Assembly (NCBI GenBank): GCA_034440615.1
Contig: JAOTOM010001524.1
Coordinates: 1 to 64,000, forward strand
Source of the DNA: Ashinkailepas kermadecensis
Lineage: Eukaryota; Arthropoda; Thecostraca; Neolepadidae
Length of the DNA: 64,000 nucleotides
Direction of reading: 5' to 3'
Shown in pieces: positions 37,590-48,925 of the stretch. The notes beneath the pieces are model-generated. The model was not told where the DNA came from and did no database searches. It saw only the letters and a list, made by a program, of their open reading frames with translations. A program made the translations under genes and the position numbers. Position 1 is the stretch's first letter; the number at the start of each line of letters is the position of its first letter.

Positions 37590-38646
37590 TTAGATTTAGC
37601 GCCAAATATCTTAAACAGCCAAACGACTCGACTGAACACCCGCGGTCCGGCGCCTTGTAGAGGCGGTCTTCGGCGTGCGGATCTAAACCGCAGCGGCCGC
37701 ACTTGCCAGTTCGCACGCGGGCTGACCTGCCAGTCACTGGGCTGCCGCGGCCGGCTGCGATCCCGCTTGTACTGGGAGACCTTGGCCAGGGACGGTTGCA
37801 CCGACCCACGAATGTCATAGCCATTGTGTGCAGAGCTCTCAGACGCACGACATATGTCGACTGCTGTCTAGAGAGTGAGATCCGGAACTTCCAGCATCCG
37901 GCGCCTGATATCTTCATACCGCGTTCCAACGACGAGATGATCCCGGAACCGATGGTCGAGGCATTGGGCACAGACATCGCAAAATGACGTGATTTCCCTC
38001 GGAGCCAGAAGTAGCCGTATACCGACTCGCTGAGCTCTTGGACGCGGATGTTGAAGTCCCGACGGTCGACGACGATATTCCGCTGACGACGTGGGATCTC
38101 CGTAAAGAACACCTACATCCCGGCGTCCTCAGGAATCTACAGACCACACCGGACCACCCGAATCCAGTCGTCGTCCATGACGGCCAGCAGAGCAGATCTC
38201 TGCTCCGCATGCTGGAGGCCGCTGATGCCGGTCAGCAGGCAGCATCCGCATAGTTTGCTACGCCATGCCTCGAACTCCGTCAGCGACGCTGATAAAGACA
38301 GCTGAGGAGCCTGTGAGGCGGCCGCCGGCAGCCGGCGCCGGGCCTCAGCGGCGGCTCCCGGCCGCGGGCCGGCAGGCGCGGCCACGCCCGGCGCGTCAGG
38401 CACCGCGAGCGGTCCGCCGAACAGCCAGCGTTCCACGAACATGGTCATCTGCTGCTGTTGCAGAGCAGTCTGCTGCTGCTGCTGGGCCACCAGCTGCGTG
38501 AGCAGCTCCACGGGCGACGGCTTTACCTCCGCGGCCGACTCTCCGAGTCGCCGTGCCTGGTGAAGCCCCTGCGCTGTGGTCCATACCCCGCGGGACCGGG
38601 ATAACAAGTCACAGTCACGAGAGCTCGCCGCACCCTGCCCGCACAC
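37590..38646 (-). pseudogene. gypsy-type Gag remnant (second family)
   Basis: The minus strand holds a gag of a different retrotransposon, spread over at least two frames: SPVELLTQLVAQQQQQ, FEAWRSKLCGCCLLTGI, SALLAVMDDDWIRVVRCGL, then in another frame RRQRNIVVDRRDFNIRVQEL, and last a Cys/His segment KCGRCGLDPHAED. Family knowledge: this order (Gln-rich start, WR.. F/Y capsid start, RRQRNVV.DRRDF, zinc knuckle) marks an arthropod Ty3/gypsy Gag. No linked polymerase was found in the 2 kb to the left. Confidence 0.72.
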
Positions 38647-38831
38647 GAACCGTCCGCCCTGAGAGCACTACTCCTGGGTACTTCTGGGGTAGTGTTTGCT
38701 TCTGTTACTCCTGGAAAATATTGCTCAATTATTGTTACCATTGGAATGAGATTTGGGACATACATTAAAGTTGTGTTCAGTAAGAATATACGCAGTGCAG
38801 ATAAAAATATATCACCCTCGCTGAACGGCTG

Positions 38832-39428
38832 ACACCCCACTGTGGTTATATCGGCCTGTTTTGTGGGAATGGTCGAGTGACATGATGGTTCCACTGTGGT
38901 TATATCGGCCCGTTTTGTGGGAATGGTCGAGTGACACGATGGTTCCAGTGTGGTTATATCGGCCTGTTTTGTGGGAATGGTCGAGTGACACGATGGTTCC
39001 ACTGTGGTTATATCGGCCTGTTTTGTTGGAATGGTCGAGTGACACGATGGATCCACTGTGGTTATATCGGCCTGTTTTGTGGGAATGGTCGAGTGACATG
39101 ATGGTTCCACTGTGGTTATATCGGCCCGTTTTGTGGGAATGGTCGAGTGACACGATGGTTCCAGTGTGGTTATATCGGCCTGTTTTGTTGGAATGGTCGA
39201 GTGACACGATGGTTCCAGTGTGGTTATATCGGCCTGTTTTGTGGGAATGGTCGAGTGACACGATGGATCCACTGTGGTTATATCGGCCTGTTTTGTGAGA
39301 ATGGTCGAGTGACACGATGGTTCCACTGTGGTTATATCGGCCTGTTTTGTGGGAATGGTCGAGTGACATGATGGTTCCACTGTGGTTATATCGGCCTGTT
39401 TTGTGGGAATGACCGAGTGACATGATGG
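38832..39428 (-). repeat. 54-bp minisatellite in the retroelement leader
   Basis: Eleven units of ccactgtggttatatcggcc tgttttgtgggaatggtcga gtgacacgatggtt. Since 54 equals 18 codons, both strands stay open and give an 18-residue repeat (minus: EPSCHSTIPTKQADITTV). It lies between a PBS-like site (39453-39468) and the gag remnant. Confidence 0.95.
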
Positions 39429-39450
39429 TTCCAGTGCGGGGCAGTCAACA

Positions 39451-39470
39451 AAAACGCGCCACCAATTGTG
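39451..39470 (-). promoter_or_regulatory. Possible primer-binding site and LTR edge
   Basis: On the minus strand CACA is followed by ATTGGTGGCGCGTTTTTG, the same arrangement (LTR end, AT, TGG) as in the gypsy element at 4770. If right, an LTR extends rightwards from about 39470. I could not find its partner. Confidence 0.45.
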
Positions 39471-40314
39471 TGAATGGCGTATAAATACACGCACCTGACA
39501 GACAGGCCCGTAAAGGTCATCTGCAAAATGTGACAGAAGGTTCACTGCAAAAAATGCTTTTTAAAATGCAACACAAAAGCAAACAGGAAATCGGAGCTAT
39601 GTAATGCAGATATGAGCAAGATGCAGGGCAGGGCAAGGTGCATACCAGGTAACTTCTTGCGAGATCAGGCCTGTGACAAGCTATGGTCGATGAATGCAAA
39701 ATAACAGGCAGGTGGACAATTTAAACGACAATGTCAATAGGAGCAAGGTTTGCAAAAGTTTAATTCTCGTCAGCAAGATACATGTGGCCTGATGACGCAA
39801 TCTGCTCTTCTTCGACCATTTCTCACTCATAGTTTGACCAACATGGCAATTTGGGAGTCAGTACATATTTTGTCCACGTATATTCTCTATTGCAATAACA
39901 CAACCTGATTCATCAGTCCGCCAATGTACAACTCACTACGAGCATACCAAGGACTTCAGCGTCTTCTGCTCATCTTCAGACACGGCATGGCGAGCCACAT
40001 ACATCGCCACAGATAATTGGTAAACACGTCTGTATACCGATAGAATGCGCCACGCCACACGATGTCGACAACTTACCGCTACGACGCTTATCAAATGATA
40101 CGAGACACGGCTGTAATTATGTGACAGCACACACACGCATATTCTCCCGCACTCTCAGGAAGTTGACCCCGTCTCCGGATTCCTAGAGCTATCTCCAAGT
40201 AGTGCGTTCCAACCTTATATGTATACCACACCATACATGTAACCCAATACCACGCGTCACACCATCCACGTGTGGAGCGGACAGGCGTCCTGCGCTGTGT
40301 CAGGCGATCCACGC
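39471..40314. other. Between gypsy remnant and ATP6V1F
   Basis: Possibly includes the LTR of the gypsy remnant and the ATP6V1F 3' UTR (minus strand, below 40315). No poly-A signal was fixed. Confidence 0.4.
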
Positions 40315-40344
40315 CTATCTGAAGTCATCGGCGTTGAACATGCC
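40315..40344 (-). CDS. ATP6V1F: ATP6V1F exon 5, terminal
   Basis: Ten codons, GMFNADDFR plus TAG, after acceptor gtttttctcag. It matches the family ending GMF..ED(L/F)R. Confidence 0.9.
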   Translation of the reverse strand, partial: GMFNADDFR

Positions 40345-43300
40345 CTGAGAAAAACAGACGTGTTAATGTCGGTAGGTCGTCGGTGATGCTTATACAAAGC
40401 AACAATTGCCAATGAAAACAAGTCATCGCACAGTGCTACGGCATCAGTGGGAACTCATTGATGCATGCACAGGTACAATGCATAGATCTTGCATTCCGCA
40501 AGATCCACACGTCTTAGCCTCTCGCTTAGCTCCTCATTCGAGTAGCATACGGGGAAGGGACTGGGTAATGTCGTAACACGTGTCAAACAACGCGCCACAA
40601 CAAACAACGCGGCAGCCACGGCGTACATGTGTGGGCTCTACCTGAATGTACCGTTTTAAATGACATGGAGAAGGTCGGTACGCGGCGTTATGGCCAGTGT
40701 AGTCATGTGTAGTGTCTGGTGTCCTCCATTCAATGTCTATCACAAAAACGGCGCCTTCTGGCATGCAATTCAGCCAATAATGGGCCCCTCTGTAACATAC
40801 ACATTGCAAACTAATATAAATACATTGGCTGTAATGCTGGTAAAATCGGGCTCACCTACCGAATATGATGAACGCACCTCAAGCTCAAATGTATTATACC
40901 AACTGTTGAGCTTACATAGGTGTCACGTTGTGTCATACCCTTTTTTGTTCCGCAGACTCCTCGCTCAGTGACATGGAAACATAGCACGTGGCCGCCGCCT
41001 GCTTGGCCACCCTCATCCAGAGGTGGCTGGACAGCCACCGACTAAGCTCCATTATAAACAATTTTCTTTTTTACTGGACGGATTTCAACCAAGAAACTGT
41101 GGCGAAAATTTACAAAAACCAACATGCAAACGCCATGTATCCGAGTGAAACGCTAGAACCTGAAACGCCGTGACAGAAAATAATTATGAAGGTTTTAATT
41201 TAGTAATTGTAACTTCCATACTTTGCTATCTCGCTTCAAACCGTGTGGGGCGAGTGCCACGCAAGCACGCTGAAACCAACCTTGGCCCTCCGTAGAATAG
41301 AGTCCTTGGTTGGATCATACGGACAGTCCTTGGAGGGTATCTCGAGCACAGCAGGCAGTGCCAGGCTGTGGCTGTCGATCACGTGACGGATCTGTTCTGC
41401 TATCTGCCGAATCATGTGACATACAGATCGAAGATCAGGCGCGTGACATGACGCCTGTGGCAGGTCAGGCACGTGACATGACGCCTGTGACAGGTCAGGC
41501 ACATGACATGACGCCTGTGACAGGTCAGGCACGTGACATGACGCCTGTGACAGGTCAGGTACGTGACATGATCCCTGTGACAGGTCAGGCACGTGACATG
41601 ACGCCTGTGACAGGTCAGGCACGTGACATGACCCCTGTGACAGGCCAGGCACGTCACAGGGCACACAGGTGGAAAATCGCTTTGAAATTGAGCACCCCGT
41701 CCAATTCATTCTTTGCCCACGGAGGCTCGCCTAACACATCTGGCACCTGTTTTTTCAGAGTTTTCTGAGCGCGACAACAATAGTAATTTGTAAACATGCC
41801 GCAGCAGTTATTTCCATTGGTACTTAATCATCGTGTTTTCTGGTATCCCTACCAGCTAGACGAACGATAAATAAAATGAGATACGTGAGATATTGTTTTT
41901 GAGGGTCCAAATACGCTTTCTATCGCTGTTATAAACTTCCCTTGGTGTCAAATATCCCCTCAATATGTTTTTATAAAATGGTCAGATTCTGCGAGTCACT
42001 TCGACGCTCCAAAGTTGTGGTTGTCGGTTCGCAGTGATCAATCATTCGTGAAATTGGGTGGAACATAGCACTTGCTGAACCCTGAATCGACATACCTTCC
42101 AAAGAAATATCGTCATCGTACTTCTTAATGAGTCTTTATAATGTCAATTAAATTTCTAACAGTATCTCGTTGATGAGTGCCATGCTTATACCCACCATAG
42201 CGAATCGTGATACCCAAACATCGCTTAATGAAATTACAGGTAAGAGGATTGCCTATGATGCGATTTGACCCAAAATATCAGTTGGTAAGCATAGGCATTT
42301 TGTACCGTTATAACTCTCCCTGAATTAGGTATCTGGCAACAAGCGAAAAAGGTACATGCATGAGTATGCTGTTGGATCAAAATTGTGTTGAAAGAACGTG
42401 TTCAGCAGCATTTTTTTTTTTTAGGTCCGCCACCCAAGATCAGGTGAACAGGAGCGCCCCCTCCTCTTACCCAACGACTGCAAGCACCTTACGGTAACAC
42501 CATAAAATAAAAAGTAAAGTCGCGGCACTCCCAGCTAAGAGATGGAAAACAAATAAATAAGCATACAAAGCACCCGGTATTAGAGCAATACAAATAATAA
42601 TAAAGAATGCTGTAAGTAGTCATACCCAAAGGTGGCATATGACTGGCCCTAGATCCATCCCAATAAGAAGTTAAGGTCTAAACTATAATGTTAGTAGCTG
42701 GTTTGTGGACAGATCGTAGTGAGCACTCCTAATTTGAAATTCTTCTCTTTTTTTTACTTTGGCTCCTCCCACAACTCCATCCAGCTAAGCATAGGCTTGT
42801 TGCTGGGTGGAGTGTGGGAGGAACTATGGTTGGGTGTTTTCAACTTTTATATATAGTTAAGCGCACGCACACGCACACGCACACGCACACACGTACACGC
42901 ACACACCCACACACGCGCACACGCACACACACACATGCCAGCAGATACATACAAACAAGGACATGCATACACACAAACACACATACATACACATGTGTAC
43001 TCCTTTGGTATCCAAGAGATGTAGTGAATGCTCAAGTCAGTTAACATCTGCTCAAGAAGTGTCTTAATGTGATTTTTTAGAACAATCTTAGAACTTGGTA
43101 TCTGTATGCCGAAAATGTTTTGCTATGATAGTATTCCAAAGTTTGGGTCCAAAACATTCAATGGTGAATAGACAATAATTTGTGTTTGAATAGCTGTGTT
43201 GGAAGTGGGAATCGCTTCCATGGCAGCATCGCTTCCATGACAAATTTCCATACCCTACAATACTCGTTTGGACATCTCACACCTAACACAAAAAAAAACA

Positions 43301-45524
43301 TTATTTTAACACTGTCGGTTCGCATTGGACCGGGACCGGTCGCTCATGTACACTTCCGTTCGTATAGGAGGGTAGATTCCCTCGGACTACGCCCTCGCCG
43401 GATATTATTTTTACGCGTAAACACAGTAGTTAGACTCCCCCCGGACTTCACACTCGCCCGTAATACTAATGAAATTGTTCCATATATTGAAGGCAATAGA
43501 TTCCGTCGGACCTCGCCCTCTGCTATGATTGCTACCACGCACCACTTGGTTGATCAGAATAATGTCGATATCGTCACGAGCGAGGAACTTCTTGAATGAT
43601 TCCTCGATATCGTTCAGCGGCGTATCTGAAACAGCACATCATTTATTTAGTTAGTTATTGGTTTTACGACACGTCGACTGTTCAGTCATATAGCGTCGCC
43701 AATCTCTCACGCCGATTGGTCGCGGGCGAAGAGTAGCGACAGGTGAGACTCGAACCCACAATCTTTCGATTGTGAGACGAGCATCTTACCCCTAGACCAC
43801 TCGTCCCCTCACATCATTTATTTAATATCATGAACAATAACACACTACAATGTGCATTCCATCCACTAAATTAACACAAACCATACTATTTTTATAACAA
43901 CATAGATTCGATGTAATAAATAACGACATAGCGGTAATTCGCAGCATCGATAATACAAAGCATATATTCAATGTTATAGATCAACACACATTGTAAACAC
44001 AATGCCAGATAATGCCCGAATATCGATTCCATCTCGTAAATGACCTCACAGCGTTTATATCATTCAGTAAATATTGCAGATGATGCAGTAACAATCTGTA
44101 TCTTATGCAATGCATTTCAAGACTTGGTGCGCCGAATGGTGGATGGGTCGTCCCTAGCGGTAACAGAAATCGTTAGACACGTTAGACATGTTAGACACCA
44201 GCTAACACATTTGTATGTTCTCTTCCGTCTACAAGTGTGGCTCCCATCCTTTACCTCGTTATCTTACTTCGCTCGTGAGGCATCTCACATCGCCCACTCT
44301 AGAAAGCCCGCCATGCACCAATACTGCACATCGGTCTCCTTTTCCGACAGCAGATAAACTATAGCACGCGGTTTCATAAATGAGATCAAGACAACTTCTG
44401 CTAAAACATTCAACACAATAGATAAACGCTAAAACATTCGACATTCGAAACAATAGCTAAAACATCAAGGGCTCACTTTTGTCCACGACCATGAAGTTTG
44501 GTCTCCTTGATTTGTTCATTTCTCCGATGCCTCCCAGCAGGAAGCCCACACAGGTGTCCTATACAAATAGGGAATGTCATACACATGTCACGGACAAAAT
44601 TGATGAACACGCCACACAATGTTTCAGATAAGGCAATACTTGTGATAGAGTGGCACAAACAGGGAACGCTTAACAGGAAGATACCGGGAAACGAACGTGT
44701 GGTTGTCGTAAGATCATGATTTTGTACAGCTCGCATGAAGGAAAAGAATCACTTGCAGTGAAGAGCTTCCCTCTCTATATCCCTTCACAAATATCCCTGG
44801 ATCCAACGGTGTAGGTTACCTTTGACACAGGCAGGGGCGGATTCACGGATTTTGGTCGGGGTAAGGGACTTGTCATGCCATTTCATCGAAGGAGAAAGCC
44901 TTTTCTACTTTGAGGGACGCCATCGGCTGAAAAACTCGTTGTGGATGCATTCGAGAGTCCTGGAGGGGCACCAAATATCTATCGATGGGGACGGGATACA
45001 CTCGAGCGTCCTGGAGTGGCACTATATCTCTATCGAGGGGAATAAGCCCCTTGTTGCCCTCTCCTCCCTGGATCTGGACATCACAGGCTAGTATGTTTTA
45101 CACCATAAAGCCGACAAAGAACGCTCCATCAGCTACGCCAGGAGGCCATAGCGTGGCATAAAATGCACTGGTAAATGCGACCCTGGAAAAATGGGGGTGA
45201 GTGCCTACTGCTCACGATCGCGAAAAAAAAACTTGAGGAAGGGATTACAAACTTCCTCTGCACGGACGAGGGCTAAAATAACGACACGGCTAGGCATAAC
45301 TCAACAACCAAATAATGCATATATTATTCAATTTTATCTCAAATGCGAAATTGTTAAACAAATATTACTGTAAAATACCTTGAAACCAGATGAAGACAAC
45401 TGTACACTGATGTGAAATTAAAAGTGAAAACCTGTCCCCAGTTTACCACATCTTGCAATGGTCCCAAGCTTACCTCGTCTCCAATCACTGCTATCAGCCT
45501 TCCCCTAGCTGCTGCAATGGCCAT
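40315..45524 (-). CDS. ATP6V1F: V-type H+-ATPase V1 subunit F (5 exons)
   Basis: Small subunit of the peripheral V1 sector, part of the central stalk that couples ATP hydrolysis to proton pumping at vacuole, lysosome and apical membranes. Exons on the minus strand: 45524-45474, 44558-44477, 43625-43543, 41403-41281, 40344-40315. They join to 369 bases, 122 residues plus TAG; the family has about 119-124. Recognisable blocks: [71 protein letters not shown] and GMFNADDFR. All junctions are GT-AG and in phase. Intron 2 holds a SINE 10 bases from exon 3; intron 3 holds a 30-bp minisatellite starting near exon 4. Confidence 0.95.
41281..41403 (-). CDS. ATP6V1F: ATP6V1F exon 4
   Basis: Encodes [41 protein letters not shown]. 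The EIPSK.PYD motif is diagnostic. Donor GTTGGT is weak but keeps phase with exon 5. Confidence 0.95.
41425..41660 (-). repeat. 30-bp minisatellite in ATP6V1F intron 3
   Basis: Seven to eight units of gacatgacgcctgtgacagg tcaggcacgt. It begins about 25 bases upstream of the exon 4 acceptor. The period is ten codons, so both strands stay open; I reject these frames as coding. Confidence 0.92.
42846..43000. repeat. (CA)n/(CG)n-rich microsatellite
   Basis: About 130 bases of cacgcacacgcacac and caaacacacatacata variants in ATP6V1F intron 3. Confidence 0.95.
43543..43625 (-). CDS. ATP6V1F: ATP6V1F exon 3
   Basis: Encodes [27 protein letters not shown]. The donor is GTGCGT after the Val codon; the earlier GTGGTG would drop a residue the family has. 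Acceptor gctgtttcag. Confidence 0.92.
43650..43809 (-). mobile_element. tRNA-derived SINE, copy B (ATP6V1F intron 2)
   Basis: Complete copy, about 160 bp, on the minus strand: tRNA-like head with A box (ggtctaggggtaag) and B box (gggttcgagtc), body, and tail ending ccaataactaacta. A perfect 15-bp target-site duplication, cacatcatttattta, lies at 43635-43649 and 43810-43824. It is in the sense of ATP6V1F. Same family as 28771-28932. Confidence 0.93.
44477..44558 (-). CDS. ATP6V1F: ATP6V1F exon 2
   Basis: Encodes [27 protein letters not shown]. Acceptor ttgtatag, donor GTGAGC, phase 1. Confidence 0.94.
44946..45052 (-). repeat. 53-bp tandem duplication in ATP6V1F intron 1
   Basis: Two diverged units sharing tcgagagtcctggaggggca and atatctatcgatgggga. 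Confidence 0.7.
45474..45524 (-). CDS. ATP6V1F: ATP6V1F exon 1
   Basis: Encodes [17 protein letters not shown]; the Met is followed at once by the conserved core. Donor GTAAGC. The 5' UTR would lie above 45524. Confidence 0.93.
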
Positions 45525-45654
45525 GACAACCAATATAATGAGCCTTCTCCCGCCTGTATAACAGCCTGAAAAAAGTGATGCATGTGTTAACCAGCAACAG
45601 TCAAAGCCACATGACAATCATTGGAGATGAGGGGAAATGCTACAATATGGCTGA

Positions 45655-45700
45655 GGTAGTTATTAGGGCTTTAGGGCGCATCGACTACATCGGTCATTAC
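45655..45700 (-). mobile_element. SINE 3'-tail fragment
   Basis: The minus strand reads gaccgatgtagtcgatgcgc cctaaagccctaataac, almost identical to the fragment at 48309-48350. Confidence 0.75.
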
Positions 45701-45984
45701 AATATGGCTGAGAAACTTTGCATTTGCAATATGTCCATTTTCCAAATCATCCTGGCATCCAAATCTTGGCTCTGGTGTGTCTACAGTCCCCGAGATGGGT
45801 GGAACAAAACTAGGGCTTCTCACATATCTACCCTAAGGGTAGTTCAGCTCAGGCTAGTTCAGGTCAACCACCATTTGACTGAAAACTTGTTGGCATTTAA
45901 CTGTCATACACATTGGTTTGTCTAACCTGAATTGATGACCCCTATGTAATACCCTAAATAAAAGAACATCATACACACAAACAC

Positions 45985-45987
45985 ATG

Positions 45988-46020
<33 letters not shown>
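45985..46020. repeat. (AT)n microsatellite
   Basis: About 15 AT units. Confidence 0.9.
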
Positions 46021-46021
<1 letters not shown>

Positions 46022-48222
46022 AACCAGTCATAGGTGCATTACCTTAAGTGTTTATACAGCCATGCACCTTCAAGCATGGCTAGTATGCAGATCATAAATG
46101 AGTTTTGATACAATATGTCCACCAAATTGCATTACCAAATGTTGTTATTTAAAAAAATCATCCAAGTTCTTGCTGGGGTGGCTTTATGAGCCAGAGTACT
46201 ATTGCTAATCAGAGCTTGTTGCATGAACCCTGGCCCCACCACCTGATCTATGAATTCCAGTTCATCTGCAGAATTTTGACAAAAAGTGTAATGTGCCATC
46301 AATGCAATGACAAGGCCGCCTGGTAGCTCGTCCCTGGCCTTATTGGCCCCACTGCCAACTGCCCTCCCAGCCGGAGGCTAAATTTGAGCATCATGTGAAG
46401 TGACTTGAGCCTTGTGTTCCAGGACAGGGGAGACCAGTGCAGGCCAGCATGCTCTAACAAATTGAGCTACTGGGGCAGCAAATGCAGATATAAAAACCAC
46501 TATCCATCCCTGGGACTGAACACAAGACCCCAGGATAACAAGCAAGCACTTCAACATTTATATAGGTGGATAGCAAGTTATTGGAGTTTCAGGGTGCATG
46601 CTTTGGCCAAACAGCTGGATGGGAAGTGCTGGCAATTGTTGTTTTGGGAGTTTTAAGTGTGCTTTAGCTATGACAAGTATTGGCTGAGGTGTGTGATGTA
46701 AGCTTCTCACACATGGTAATACTACCACAAATCCCTTCCTTTCAGCAAAAACTGTGAGTACTTCTGGGGAAATATTGGGTAAAATTGTGCTTTCAGGTGT
46801 TTTATTAATTATTTAAACTCTTCCTCCAATACCATAGTTATGAACATGATAAGGATAATGTGACCACTCATTTCCTTTGCAAATTATGGTAAAATTGTAC
46901 CTTAAGGAAATTTATCAATTCTTGGAATTCCTTTTTCAAATGCAATGCTTATGAACGTGGTTAAGATGATGTGACCACACATTTATTCTGCAAATGCTTA
47001 CTTTTCAGTTGGCAGGCAAAATAACAAACAAAAGAGGCTTTGAGTTGAGTAAGTAAACTTTTTTTTATTAAAAAAATGTAATAAATGAACAACTTTTCAA
47101 AATTAATCAAGAACTTTACCAAAACCAGTCCAACCTTTGCTTGCTTCATTGAGGTGAAATGTGTGTAAAACTGGTCTTGTGAATTATATAAAGCACAATA
47201 AGACCCAAATTACTACTTCATCAGCTGGGGAGCAAAACAACAGCAAAAATTGGTTTGAATTAGGTAATCTAGCATACAAAATGTTTCTTAATCACAATGT
47301 AGGATGACAAAACCTAACTAAAAACATAGCTTAACCTCCCACTAAATAAATGAAAACAAAAGAAATTGGAAAAATTCTTAATAATTTGTTTTCAAGCTTC
47401 CAAATAAAAAATATATATAACCCAACCAAACCTAAGCTAACCTCCTTTAAAAAAAACAACTTCCAATGAACAAAACTTCAAAATTTCCCACTTCGAAAAC
47501 ATAACCTAACCAAACCTAACCCTTATTTGCTTCAGAGGTAGTATGTGTGTAAAACTTCTCATGAATAACTTCAGGCACAATGATACCAAATATTGAGATG
47601 AAGTAGATAATCTGAAAATGAAGGTATTACTGCAGTTTAAGGTATCCATGAAGCAAGTTTTATACACATTTGACCTCCATGAAGCCAACAAAGGAGTTCA
47701 GCTTGGTTAGATTAGGCTTTTGTTGTAAGGTTGATTTTTAATTGATGGAAGTCCGTCAAAGGAGATTCAAATTTTTGTTTCTGCAAAAAAATAGGTGAGG
47801 CTAGGTTAGGTTGCATTACGTTTATTTTTTTTAACTTTGAACATTGATCTTTATTTCTTGACAATATTTGTGAAAAAAGGAAACCTTTTGGTATTATTGT
47901 GCTTTAAGGTGGCAACAAGAAAAGTTTTAAATGCACTTGCCTCCATAAAGCAAACACATGGGTTATGTTTGGTTAGGTTAGGTTAGTTTAGGCTTTTTAA
48001 GTTGGACAATTTTTCAATTTTTTTATTTCAAATTAAAAGCAAAAATTCATTTACACAGAAAATAAGTGGTCCCATCATCTTATTCACCTTCACAAACATT
48101 GTATTCAAAAGAAAAAGGTAAAAAAAACAACCTATACTGCAAATTTGCCACTTTGTATGATATAATACCCAACTCCAAGACCTGTTTGGATGTCATTTTG
48201 CCTCCCAAATGAAAAGCATGCA
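46021..48222. other. AT-rich repeat field, no gene seen
   Basis: Contains several copies, in both orientations, of the dispersed core (gaaatgagtggtcacatcat), ctccatgaagc blocks and ggttaggttagg runs. Around 46420-46560 there are tRNA-like pieces on the minus strand (cccagtagctcaatttgtta gagca; gtgttcagtccc), perhaps an old SINE. Confidence 0.5.
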
Positions 48223-48293
48223 TTTGTGGAGGAAATGAGTGGTCACATCATGCTAAACACATTCATAAATATTGCATTGGAAAGATAAATACC

Positions 48294-48353
48294 TTTTGGG
48301 CGGTACATGACCGATGCAGTCGATGCGCCCTAAAGCCCTAATAACTAACTAAC
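48294..48353 (+). mobile_element. Truncated SINE tail with target-site duplication
   Basis: 60 bp, ends cctaataactaactaac. Flanked by gaaagataaatacc (48280-48293) and gaaagagaaatacc (48354-48367), 13 of 14 identical. Unit 2 shows the empty site gaaagagaaatacc once. Confidence 0.9.
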
Positions 48354-48925
48354 GAAAGAGAAATACCAAGAATGCAAAAATTGCCATAAACTGCCAATTT
48401 ATCAAAATGAAAAGAGCAGAGCTGGTTCTTAGGAGAAAATTAGAACTTCAAATGCTCTGTTACAATGCAAAATGCTATTGAAAGTTTCTCATCAGAGGAA
48501 ATTCCAGTGAACTTCTTGCTTTTAACAAGCATTTCATGATAACTATTGGGATAATAATTGATGCAAGATCAAAATGAAAAGAGCACACCTATTTGATTTC
48601 AGTTGAAGAAATCAAAATTAAAAATGGTGCACCAAGAAGGTTATAACGGTTTAAAAAGCGTGACGATCGATTTGTGGAGGAAATGAGTGGTCACATCATG
48701 CTAAACACATTCATAAATATTGCATTGGAAAGAGAAATACCAAGAATGCAAAAATTGCCATAAACTGCCAATTTATCAAAATTAAAAGAGCAGAGCTGGT
48801 TCTTAGGAGAAAATTAGAACTTCAAATGCTCTGTTACAATGCAAAATGCCATTGAAAGTTTCTCATCAGAGGAAATTCCAGTGAACTTCTTGCTTTTAAC
48901 AAGCATTTCATGGTAACTATTGGGA

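Noticed and set aside
38523..39545. 340-codon minus-strand frame with an 18-residue repeat
   Set aside because: The period of 54 bp keeps both strands open; it is the leader minisatellite of a gypsy remnant, with no secretion or structural-protein feature.
40920..40983. Plus-strand terminal exon after tttttgttccgcag
   Set aside because: A good acceptor, but only nine codons follow to a stop and nothing upstream connects in phase; it is in ATP6V1F intron 4.
41236..41709. 157-codon minus-strand frame as a single-exon gene
   Set aside because: Only its last part (41403-41281) is real, as ATP6V1F exon 4. The rest is intronic minisatellite.
42846..43000. CRISPR-like array
   Set aside because: Simple dinucleotide repeats; no spacer-repeat structure here or in any minisatellite of the window, and the genome is eukaryotic.
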